Below, one piece after another: positions 55,343 through 64,000 of a DNA stretch of 64,000 bases (its first letter is position 1; every line of letters starts with the position of its first letter). The stretch is taken from assembly GCA_034231615.1 (NCBI GenBank), contig CM067311.1:21518173-21582172 (forward strand), given 5' to 3'. The position numbers were made by a program, and so were the translations under genes. The DNA is from Meghimatium bilineatum (Eukaryota > Mollusca > Gastropoda > Stylommatophora > Philomycidae). The notes beneath the pieces were generated by a model. That model had not been told where the DNA came from and searched no databases. It worked only from the letters and a program-made list of their open reading frames with translations.

Positions 55343-56689
55343 TTAGTTACATTAACCAGCAGAGGTTTGAGAACAAACATGGGAGAAGTAGCAGTGATAG
55401 TTGTGATATGGGCTGTCTGTAGATGATTTAGCATTTTCTCTAGGTCGGGGTAACTGAGTTCATTCCACATCATATCATGCTATAAAGAATAGGCATAGGT
55501 CTACATTTTGCTTGGGGAAAAAAAAGATATTTTGGAAGTGAAATGTCACAATGTTATCAAAGTAAAACACAGACATGAAAATTAACATAGTTTTATTCAT
55601 TAATTTGTTTCAACTACATTCAAACATGTACTGTCAAAATATATGAGAGTTATCAGTGACAAAAGCCAAAAAACATTCTCTTAATAGAACAATCTCTGTT
55701 ATGAAATGTTCAATACTTTAAACAAGGTGCCGTTTGTTTTGGTTGGTAGGTGTCAAAGAAATGACTGCTTAGGTGATCCCTGTTGAGAAATATTTAAAGT
55801 GGTGAAATGATTGGGGGCTGGAGAGGAACTATAAAGTTGTCATAAAGCCATCATTACATTTGAGGGAATGCAATAGGCGATGCATGGAAAAGCTGATCTA
55901 GAAGTCAAATAACTAATATCAAACAGTGCCAGAGATTATGAATTAATTATATATACAGAGGAAGTCTAGAGGAAGCTCAAGAAGGTAAGTCATCGCTGAA
56001 AGTTGTAATGAATACATTATGACAACTTCAAGTATGGAAATGAGGATTTGAGGCAATCAAAGCTGACCTCAAATTGTGGCAATGAAGACCATCATTGTGT
56101 TGGACTCTCAATCCTTGATCAGCTGATACTGTATTGATAACTGTGACATGAGTTGGCCACAAAGACTGTTGTCGCTCCAACTTTAGTGAACTTAGATTTC
56201 ATTCTGTTTTGGTGTCTTATCCATAGATAGATTGAATTACTGGGATAGGGTGTTCTTTCTACATTTGACCTTAATTTCTTGAACAATCTGCTATCAAATT
56301 ACAAATGACTAACAACAAGAAGAACATATTTAATTCATTTTGTAAATGACTTTTAGACAAGAATAAGGTGAGACTGTTATTAGGAAATTGTAGGCTATGC
56401 AATTATTCAAGGAGAAAATATTTGGGAATGATTGAGGAGTAGAATAATATGATGTACAATAAGTGAGCTAAGGGAACTCTATCAGTGACCCTTCACATCT
56501 GCAGAAAGAGATGGAATTTCTGTGGGAATGAATGGAATCTATGTTTATTGTAGCTGGTTCAGTTAATCACTGATTCTTGAATTATTGATAGGTTACAAGT
56601 TGTAAGCTAAAGGTGGACAGCCTTTATTGGTACTGGGCCACATGAGGCTGGGATGGGACCACGTTTAGGAACTAGAATAGTCAATGGTT
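55343..56689. other. Long unassigned stretch
   Basis: About 1.3 kb of apparently unique AT-rich sequence with no exon, repeat or recognised element. It ends at a short composite-SINE tail (56690-56745, minus strand, GGTTGGTTGG then GCTGATCCAGCGGTCCATGG). Confidence 0.4.
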
Positions 56690-56939
56690 GGTTGGTTGCT
56701 GATCCAGCGGTCCATGGGCTCATGCCCTTTGACCCAAAAGAATAGTCAATAAAGCACATATTTTTTAGTCTTGTGTTTGAAAGTATCTCTCTGAGATAAA
56801 GTAAATGCTTTTGTCACTTTATATATCTACCTTTTCATATTAAGTACTAGAGTGCTGTTCGTCCGTGGAAATCGACAATGACCATTCAGCTCAGCAGGGA
56901 TGATGGTGAAGATGTCTGTGGTGTGCCTTCTTTTTTTAT

Positions 56940-57285
56940 TTTCGCTGTACACCTTTATACCTTGCAGTGTCAGGGGTAGAAGAGTTCTCTGGAGATTGCC
57001 TTTTTGTGTGCCTCATACATATTTGTTTTTTTGATTCTTTTATTTCTGTAATCCATTTTGCACGGTGTGTCTCTGGTTTTATATCCATTTTGTCTGTATA
57101 GTAATGCTTTTTGAGGGGCACTATCTGATGGTAGTCTGGAAGCATGTGAAAACCATTTAATTTGCTGTATTCTGATGTAATCCAGGATTAGCATTGTGTT
57201 TGTTAGTCGTCTGATGTTTTCATTTCTGATTCTGTCTTTTATTGTTACTTCAAGAATCTATGTAGACAGGTCATTTTTACGGTGT
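56940..57285 (-). mobile_element. LINE C-terminal fragment
   Basis: The minus strand reads LDYIRIQQIKWFSHASRLPS and ALLYRQNGYKTRDTP, parallel to the copy at 1950-2490 (HIKRQQVKWFSH, RHNGYKVRGRP). Confidence 0.7.
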
Positions 57286-57289
57286 GTCT

Positions 57290-57801
57290 GACTGTGACTA
57301 ATGAGTTCTATGCATGCTTGCAATTATCTACGACACTCTTGGCATGTGTGGGAAGAGTCTGCAGACCATTGAGCAGCTCTTTGCATATCATTGTGTCTGA
57401 TGTTTTCGGCAGCTGCTACACAACTCTTCATTCTGCGACACCAGTCAGATCTGCCTTGTGCAAGATTCTTCCATGAATTTGAGTCTATTTTGAAGTGTCA
57501 GTGATGTCTTTAGAGTATCTTTAAAACACTTCTTCTGTCCTGCCTTGCGAGAGCCAGTTCTCCATGTAACAATTTCTTTGGTAGATGATAATCTTTCATG
57601 TGGACCATGTGACCTGTCCAGCATGTCTACTCTTCATCAACATTGTATGTATGCTTACAGACTTAGATTTCATCAGTATTTTGCTCTCTGGTATTTTATC
57701 CCACTAATGGATGTTGAGTATTTTACGAAGGCAGCTTAGGTGAAGGTGGTTATGTCTTCTAGGGTGTTTGGCATATACTGTCCATGTTTTACAGGCATAA
57801 A
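57290..57801 (-). mobile_element. RTE-like LINE, C-terminal part (host of nested LINE)
   Basis: The minus strand gives YACKTWTVYAKHPRRHNHLH, SRKAGQKKCFKDTLKTSL and a C-terminal Cys/His region (SSCRK then CRLFPHMP, decayed). It continues the frame that stops at 58728, on the other side of the insertion 57802-58717. Confidence 0.75.
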
Positions 57802-58717
57802 TAATAACACAGGTTCCTGGAATAATTAATAAGGAATACCAAACTCCACCTCAACTAAAAGCATTGACACTAGAGATGATATAAATAAAATACAATCCCA
57901 AGGAATGGACACATGTCTACACAGATGGATCGGCATAAGGAGCAGTAAGGAATGGAGGAGGTGGAATTTTTATAAGACTCAAAGATTGGAAGACAATATC
58001 AAAAGCTTTTCCAACCAGGAAATACTCCTCTAACTTTAGAGCAGCAGCAGTTACACACCATCAAGCACTGAAAGCCTTCACCGAACCAGGACTGCCAAGA
58101 CCAAAGAAGATAGCCATATTCACAGATTGCAGATCCCTACTGGAATCAATCCAGAGCAACAGAAACGACACAACATCAGACATGAGTCAAGACAGATCCA
58201 AAAATCATCAGCTATTGCCCTTCAGTGGATACCATCACACTGTGGAATAATGGGAAATGAGAAAGCGGATGCTCTGTCAAAGGCAGGAAGCAAAATTGAG
58301 CAACACAGACACCCACTGTCTTACGGAGAAGCAAAAACAATGATCCACAACACATTCACAGCAAAGTGGAAGAAACAAATGGAAGAGGAATATGAACATG
58401 ATGCAATACATCTCCTCCAAAGATATCAACAGGCCACAATATTTTGTCTTAGAACAGGCCACTGCAGACTGTTGGGTCACCTAAACCGATTGAGGATCTC
58501 ATACACAGATGAATGTCCATGTGGATCCAGAACCCAGACCTTGGAATACATACTTCAGGACTGCCCAACATACAAAGAGCAGAGACAGCAGACCTGGCCA
58601 GAGGATACAGACTTGAGGCAAAAGCTATGGGACAGCCGCTCTGACCTGGAGAAGACAGTGGTTCGTCTTGACGACAGGCCTGATGGATGACCACAGATGC
58701 TGAACGCAGAAGAAGAA
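57802..58717 (+). mobile_element. LINE-E 3' copy with RNase H, nested
   Basis: A 916-bp 5'-truncated insertion flanked by CAGGCATAAA (57792-57801) and CAGACATAAA (58718-58727). It reads WTHVYTDGSA, NFRAAAVTHHQALKAF, IAIFTDCRSLLESIQ, ALQWIPSHCGIMGNEKADAL (all four RNase H motifs, with a frameshift and stops), then FCLRTGHCRLLGHLNRLRIS and CPCGSRTQTLEYILQDCP (zinc-finger-like), and stops at 58688-58690. The 3' end is GAACGCAGAAGAAGAA. Confidence 0.9.
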
Positions 58718-58727
58718 CAGACATAAA

Positions 58728-58962
58728 GGAGTGATGATATTGCTGCTGCCTGGTAAACTATGACTTTGGTGGTAGTTGTTATTCCCCTTCTTTCCCATAT
58801 GTTTTTTTGCAGTGTTCCAAATGTGGCACTATCTTTCGCCATTCTTTTTTTTACCTCAGTGTCAATGTTTACGTCTTGAGAGAGAGTGCTGCCCAGGTAG
58901 GTGAAATTATTGACTGTTTGAAGCTCTTCTTCTTTGATCCTTATGCAATTAAAAAAAAACAT
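58728..58962 (-). mobile_element. RTE-like LINE, middle part
   Basis: The minus strand reads TVNNFTYLGSTLSQDVNIDT, KRMAKDSATFGTLQKNIWER and TTKVIVYQAAAISSLL. This is the conserved segment following the RT domain, and it continues at 57801 once the nested LINE is removed. Confidence 0.85.
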
Positions 58963-59685
58963 AGGTCATGATTCAATCCACACCAAACAAATCACACTTA
59001 AATCTCCAAGTACTAGAGTATGCAGAAAGGTACTTCCTAAGTCTCTGTTTTCATTCATTTCTAAGCATGTGTTGCACTTGAAACATATATATTATGTAAT
59101 CATGCCTTCTTTATTGCTGTTTAGCAATCTTGGTTTAATTCTTGCTGGTGATGGCTTGTGATGTGATATTTTGTAAGCTCTAAGGCCAATGCATATGGTA
59201 ATATTAAATCAGCGTGGCAGCTGGTTTTGGTCAGTAGGCTGGATTTTGCTCAACGTTTGAAACTAACAATTTTATAATATTAGTGGTGACTCATTTCAAT
59301 CTAAGCAAATTGTAATTAGTCTTGGGTGTGTCCCAATAAACAGCTGTCATCCACAATTATAGTAATCTGGTGGTGGAGATTGCTGACCAGTGGGTCACCA
59401 CAGTATGGATATGAATGAAAGCTGCAAACTGGGAATAGTTAAGTAGCAGATGGTTTGGGTGGTAGAGGTCAAGAATATTTAGAACTCTCTAGCAAAGTAA
59501 GGCAATCTATCTATGGGTAGGGCATCCAAACAGAAAGCAATTTAAGTTAATCAAATTATGAATGGCACCAGCCTTTGTAGCATGTGGAAATCTGGTGTTC
59601 ATGCTTATCCTCAACTGAGGAATATGAAACGCAAGTCTCAGATGTGTATACATAATATTTTCATATTTTTTTTCTCATATCACAG
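58963..59685. other. Upstream region of the OSTM1-like gene
   Basis: No coding exon recognised. It ends in TTTCTCATATCACAG at 59671-59685, a likely splice acceptor for the exon holding the OSTM1 start, so an untranslated first exon may lie in this stretch or further left. Confidence 0.4.
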
Positions 59686-59737
59686 ATTGAAAGTGCTGCT
59701 GAACCAAATCCTATTTCAGAGAAGACATTCATACACC

Positions 59738-60064
59738 ATGGAGAGTGCAGCAAGGAGGAAACAATTTTCATGTGCTTTATTAGCAGTAACTATCCAACTA
59801 TTTATTGTGCTTGATGTTGAAAAGTGTAACAGTACACTGCAATCAGTGGATGCTAATGAACATTCATTACTAGAACTACCTTATGGTGATGGAATCTCAA
59901 AAGTAGAATATACTAATGCTACCTGCGAGACTATTTACAATAACTATATATCTGCAGTGGTAAATTTTACACATTGTGAGTTCAGTCATGTAAGACCTTT
60001 CAGATTATGTCTTAAGTGCAAGGAACAGTTTCAAGAAGTAGAAGAATTTTATGTACAACTGGAT
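59738..60064 (+). CDS. OSTM1: OSTM1-like protein, first coding exon
   Basis: OSTM1 is a glycosylated single-pass lysosomal membrane protein that acts as the beta subunit of the ClC-7 chloride/proton exchanger. The ATG at 59738 is followed by a signal peptide (MESAARRKQFSCALLAVTIQ, LFIVL). The luminal part has CETIYNNYISAVVNFTHC, HVRPFRLCLKC and FQEVEEFYVQLD, matching the family pattern C-x-L-L...S-x-x-T-x-C...RPVRLCxxC...F. Two N-glycosylation sequons (NAT, NFT) are visible. The exon ends in phase 0 at GGAT|GTGAGT. The open frame further upstream is probably not translated; the signal peptide decides the start. Neighbours are unrelated repeats. Confidence 0.8.
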
Positions 60065-60239
60065 GTGAGTATGAGCAGTTTGTTATCTTTGACCTTCAAA
60101 CATTGTATTGTCTAACTGAACAGTTGATAAGTAGTCTCATTGAACCTGTTTTTGTGGGTTCGGAAAGGGAAGCAAAAATTATTATCATTAACCATATAAT
60201 TTTTCATGGTCATAGGGGTGCCATTTTGGAAATATAATC

Positions 60240-60310
60240 AGAAAATGATATATATCTATATACATATATATACATATATAAATATATATTTATATATAAT
60301 AATATTAATA
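60240..60310. repeat. TA-rich microsatellite
   Basis: Imperfect (TATA/CATA)n tract inside the first OSTM1 intron. Confidence 0.8.
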
Positions 60311-60419
60311 TATAAGTAATCCTGCCTCTTTGTTCTCAGTTCTTTGTTTAAGTGTGGAAAATCTTCTGTGTTTAGCATACGACAATCAATATAAGGTAAT
60401 TGTGTGAAACGTAACAGTT

Positions 60420-60590
60420 TTGTGCGTATCTTGATAAAGACCTTTTTGTTGAAACATTGAATATGTTTGTGTATTGTAATTTGTATGTTTTCTTGTGTGC
60501 ACATCATTACCCACTAATTTTAGGGATAGTCCATCGTGTCTGAGTGAAACTGTTATAAAACCTATATTTTACAATTGTGTTTAGCATGTG
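60420..60590 (+). mobile_element. Penelope-like element 3' end (PLE-5)
   Basis: ATCTTGATAAAGACCTTTTT then GTTGAAACATTGAATATG (60430-60460), and a downstream block ending AAAACCTATATTTTAC as in PLE-0 and PLE-2. No coding part is left. Confidence 0.7.
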
Positions 60591-60599
60591 TGATAATGT

Positions 60600-60862
60600 T
60601 TGATTGCCAGGATGAAGCCCACAGTCTTCTCTAGGCCAGAGCGGCTTCCCCATAGCTTTTACTCAAATCTGTATCATCTGGCCACAGTCTCTGCTGTTTT
60701 TATGTTTGGCAGTCATGAAATATGTGGTCAAGTGTTGGAATTCTGGATACACATGAGCATTCATATATGAAATCCTTAGTCGGTAAAGGTGGCCCAACAG
60801 TGTTCAGTAGCCTGTTCTAAGATGAACTAGTGTGGTCTGGAGAATCTTAATCCTGTTCAGCC
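60600..60862 (-). mobile_element. LINE-E 3' fragment
   Basis: Reverse-strand reading with IPTLDHIFHDCQT and DDTDLSKSYGEA corresponds to 58530-58660. It has diverged more than the 39446-39893 copy. Confidence 0.7.
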
Positions 60863-60879
60863 TTTATTATTATCAATTC

Positions 60880-61765
60880 ATACTTTCCTTTGTCTTTCTT
60901 TTTTTCTCCCTCGCTTAACTGTCTTTTATGTTCTGTATAACTGATGCTCCATACTCATTTGTAATATTTGTTTTCAAAAGCCCATATCCTTCTCTCCATT
61001 TCCTCTGTAATTATCAAACTCTCACATCCACACAAAAGAACAGGTATTGTTTAAATTTATATAAGCTGATTTTTATTTATGTACTTATTCTGCTTTTCCA
61101 TATGGTATTCGATCTGTACATTACAGTCAATGCCATTTCAAGTTTAGTCTTGATTTCTTAGTATTTCTCATTGCTGCTAATATAAGACTATAAGTATTTA
61201 AAGTTATTAACTGCTTATAGTTTTTATCTATTCACCCAGATAGTAACAGGATTTTGTAATCATTTATGTTCACCAATATCTTCCTTTTCTCGATGTTAAT
61301 TACCATATTATAACATAATTTTAGTATGTTTCTTCAAGTTAATAAGTAATTTCTTAAAGTATTTTCTCCCCTCCAGCCATAAGATCAGTGTTATCTGCAA
61401 ACTACAAATTGCAGAGGACATCCTGTAATATAAATTGCTCTTTAATGGTGTGAATATGTTTTGCATAATATTCTTTAAGAATATATATAAAAACACTAGT
61501 CATCCTTGTTGAGCCCCAGCAGTTGTTTTGAAAAATTATCCAAGGCCACCTTTAATTATTTTAGCACTAGTTGCTATTTCTTAGTAGTGCTTCAATAATT
61601 TCCATTATATTTTTGTCAGAATTAAAGTTACTCATAATTTTCCATAAACTTTCCTGCTACATAGATAAAAGGCTTTATTGAAATCGATCAAGTTATGGTA
61701 TACTTCATACTGATGTTCTAGGTGTTTCTTGATGGTTATTCTGATAGTGAAAATGTTCTATAGAA
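60880..61765 (-). mobile_element. LINE RT remnant in the OSTM1 intron
   Basis: The minus strand shows NLIDFNKAFYLCSRKVYGKL (RT motif), GAQQG-LVFLYIFLKNIMQN and ICSLQITLILW (a decayed FADD site), and WVNR-KL-AVNNFKYLYSYIS. It is badly decayed but ordered. Confidence 0.6.
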
Positions 61766-62164
61766 CTTCTATTTTTATGGAAACCTGCTGTTATTCAGCT
61801 AATATTTCTGATCTTTTTAATCTACCGGTATTTAGCAATGAATAGCAACTGTTCAGCCATGCATGTTGTAAAAAGGGACTAATATGCATAATAGGGAGTA
61901 ACAAAACTGTCAGAGGATATTCTTCAAATCTAGTAACAAAAATAAGAAATGAAAGCACCAATGATAATTTATTATTGTAACATTATCCCTATTAGCCGCT
62001 ATTGTGATAAAAGTTTCTTATTGAACATTGACATGGAAAAAGTCCTTGTTTCTCTGTTTTTTTGTTGGTTATTTTTAATTGGCAGTATTTTACATGTGGT
62101 ATTTTTTATATTTATTAGTTATATTTGTAATTAGTGACAATAATACATTATCATTAGTATTACC

Positions 62165-62310
62165 CCCACTGAAAACAGATGTGTTGGGCAGTTGGCACAA
62201 ATAAAACAACGACACAACACATTTCCATTCCCTGGACTGCATCCTGCTGGAAATCGAGGAAAACGATTGTCTTGCTGTAAGAAAGATCCAGCGAGTTTGT
62301 GAATGAACGC
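62165..62310 (+). repeat. SINE-B copy
   Basis: CAGATGTGTTGGGCAG, ACGACACAACACATTTCCAT, GGACTGCATCCTGCTG and the tail TGAACGCTGAAGAAGAA, as in the copy at 5645-5828. Confidence 0.7.
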
Positions 62311-62314
62311 TGAA

Positions 62315-62522
62315 GAAGAACTGGTATCATCAAGATAGGACTAAGGAGGTTCTGGGATGGGGATAACTGTGCCATCTCATAGGTCAAGGTAACCAAAAAG
62401 TCATACTAAAAAGTCAGATATCATTGCCTTGCCAAGCTGTAAGCCATGACACATTGCATTTCCTACTCTGGAGTACATCCTGCTAACTAACAGGAGCTTG
62501 AGAACACTGGTAGAAGAAGAAT
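62315..62522 (+). repeat. SINE-A copy
   Basis: AGGACTAAGGAGGTTCTGGG, GTAAGCCATGACACATTGCA, GTACATCCTGCTAACTAACA and an AGAAGAAGAA tail. It follows SINE-B directly. Confidence 0.75.
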
Positions 62523-62597
62523 ATGTAATAATTTAATTATCATATTTTATTCCAAATTGTTTTCCATCTTTTCAATATAACCAGTCTATCTATCTTT

Positions 62598-63065
62598 AGT
62601 AACGCAAAATGAGGTAAACAGGTTACTAAAACACTTACCTAGCCTATTAATAAAAATATATTTAAAAAAGTATATATAAAAAAACATACAATAAAACTAA
62701 ACAGGACAATTCTCCACGTTTCGGCTCAAATTGAACCTTTTTCAAGAGACAAACAACAGAAAACGACAAAATACAAAACAAAAAACAAAATTATAGACAT
62801 CTATTTTGTTTTTTGTTTTTTATTTTGTCGTTTTCTGTTGTTTGTCTCTTGAAAAAGGTTCAATTTGAGCCGATACGTGGAGAATTGTCCTGTTTAGTTT
62901 TATTGTATGTTTTTTTATATATACTTTTTTAAATATATTTTTATTAATAGGCTAGGTAAGTGTTTTAGTAACCTGTTTACCTCATTTTGCGTTACTATTT
63001 GTTCATTAGGTTACTGCGGCACCATCCACTTTGTCGGACACCCTCTGACCATTTGGTTATTTATA
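62598..63065. mobile_element. PLE-6: non-autonomous palindromic Penelope-type element
   Basis: A 468-bp element flanked by TCTATCTATCTTT at 62585-62597 and 63066-63078 (13-bp duplication). It begins AGTAACGCAAAATGA and ends GGTTATTTATA, like PLE-4. Arms 62598-62790 and 62804-62996 are near-perfect inverted copies around a 13-nt loop, each with a hammerhead-like motif (62746-62713 minus, 62848-62880 plus). It has no coding sequence. Confidence 0.9.
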
Positions 63066-63078
63066 TCTATCTATCTTT

Positions 63079-63510
63079 GCATAACGTTTTCCTTACTGCC
63101 TCTTGGTTCTGTCCAGCTCTTCCAGTATCATGTTCAGGTCCTTGGTGGTTTATATCCATTTTATCTTTCCTGGAACCTTCCCCTTCAAAATTAATCTTTC
63201 TAAACCATTGTGTATTTCTATGTCCAAAATATGTTAGCTTGCTTTTTTTTTCTTGATAATTTTGAGGAGCCAGTCTTTTTTCAATGTTCAGGTCTTTTAC
63301 TGATTGTTTTGTATCATCTTTTTGTCCTTGGTATTTGTATGACCTTTCTAAATAATATTTCATTTTGAAGCTGATACTTTATTTTCCATTGTGGATTATA
63401 TTGCCCAGGTCTTGCAATTGTATATTGCTACTGGAAAAATATATATAACTTTTTAATAGCTGTAACTTTATTTTTATGTTTGTCCATTGAATGCATAGCC
63501 AGTATGTGTG
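63079..63510 (-). mobile_element. LINE C-terminal fragment in the OSTM1 intron
   Basis: The minus strand has LAPQNYQEKKSKLTYFGHRN, TQWFRKINFEGEG and DINHQGPEHD, the 'KLxYFGHIxRH...LEKLIL.GKxEG' C-terminus of LINEs, in one open frame of about 98 codons. Confidence 0.7.
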
Positions 63511-63579
63511 TTTATTCCATATGTAGCACATGCAGTTATTTTGTAACCTTAGCTTTGCTTTGCTCTTACTATTTCTCAG

Positions 63580-63694
63580 TCAAACCCTGACCTTTATGCA
63601 TGCAAAACAGAATACATGATGTCAGACAGAGTGCAGATAATTCCCACTGTTCAAACAGATGTGGAGAAAATGTGGAGGATGTCTCATTGTCACA
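63580..63694 (+). CDS. OSTM1: OSTM1-like protein, second coding exon
   Basis: Starts after ACTATTTCTCAG in phase 0, matching the end of the first exon. It reads SNPDLYACKTEYMMSDRVQI, IPTVQTDVEKMWRMSHCH, which follows the family pattern C-x-x-x-x-x-x-SDRxQI...x-x-x-W-x-x-x-x-C after the first luminal block. The most likely donor is CACA|GTATGC at 63695; if it were not used, a stop would follow four codons later. The remaining luminal and transmembrane exons lie beyond the right edge. Confidence 0.75.
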
Positions 63695-64000
63695 GTATGC
63701 TACCCTAATATTCTGTGCGACTAAAATTGTTATCTGGATATGAAAATATAAGTGTGGATGTAGTTGAAAGCTTTTTATTTTGAATAATGTAAAGAATGTT
63801 CTAGAGGTAATTTTGCCAGCATCATGCCAAAATCTTTTACTTTCCTAGATATGATTCTGATTTTCTAAGGCTGGATCACAGTGAAAGTAATTTAGAATAT
63901 AAAAATTTCCTTGAAGTCTGCGCACTAACCAACGTACTAATGCATTTCCCAAACACATGCATAATTATAATAATGAATGACCTTTTTCAGAACATTCAAA
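63695..64000. other. Start of OSTM1 intron 2
   Basis: No exon or repeat seen up to the end of the window. Confidence 0.5.

Overview
The window is animal nuclear DNA: AT-rich, gene-poor, with spliced genes and almost every intergenic and intronic stretch filled by transposon debris. The mix (Penelope-like elements with hammerhead-like RNAs, several LINE families, SINEs sharing LINE tails, mariner/Tc1 and hAT remnants, and a RAG1-N-terminus-like domain of the kind reported from a sea hare transposon) suggests a lophotrochozoan, most likely a mollusc. That is an inference; nothing fixes the species. There is no bacterial or viral gene, CRISPR array, rRNA or convincing tRNA.

Three host genes can be read by joining exons with GT/AG sites and matching phases. 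(1) A minus-strand gene of unknown function starts at 11349, beside a YY1/NRF1-like promoter, and continues through exons at 6503-5938 and 1866-1722 before leaving the window on the left; it has a basic middle part and a coiled coil. (2) ORC3, origin recognition complex subunit 3, lies on the minus strand with exons 33616-32421, 29363-28936 and 27032-26437. All splice phases agree; the short first exon is uncertain (candidate 38177-38154). (3) The start of an OSTM1-like gene is on the plus strand: signal-peptide exon 59738-60064 and second exon 63580-63694, continuing off the right edge.

Between these genes, 1-5.8 kb holds LINE pieces and a nearly identical 195-bp inverted repeat pair; 6.8-20.1 kb is rich in Penelope-like elements (PLEs); 20.1-26.3 kb is LINE-rich; 29.7-37.6 kb (inside and upstream of ORC3) holds LINE, mariner and Tc1 fossils; 37.9-44.1 kb carries three copies of an unclassified repeat around a RAG1-N-terminal-like ORF (42783-43145); 44.3-47.2 kb is a tandem satellite-like region; 47.6-51.6 kb is a nest of LINEs within LINEs; 52-63 kb is SINE/LINE mosaic into which OSTM1 is set.

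The most unusual signals are the RAG1-N-like domain, a set of about ten hammerhead-like motifs at PLE ends that share a paired change at the two catalytic core positions, and a 193-bp-arm palindrome made from one of those PLE ends with perfect target-site duplications.
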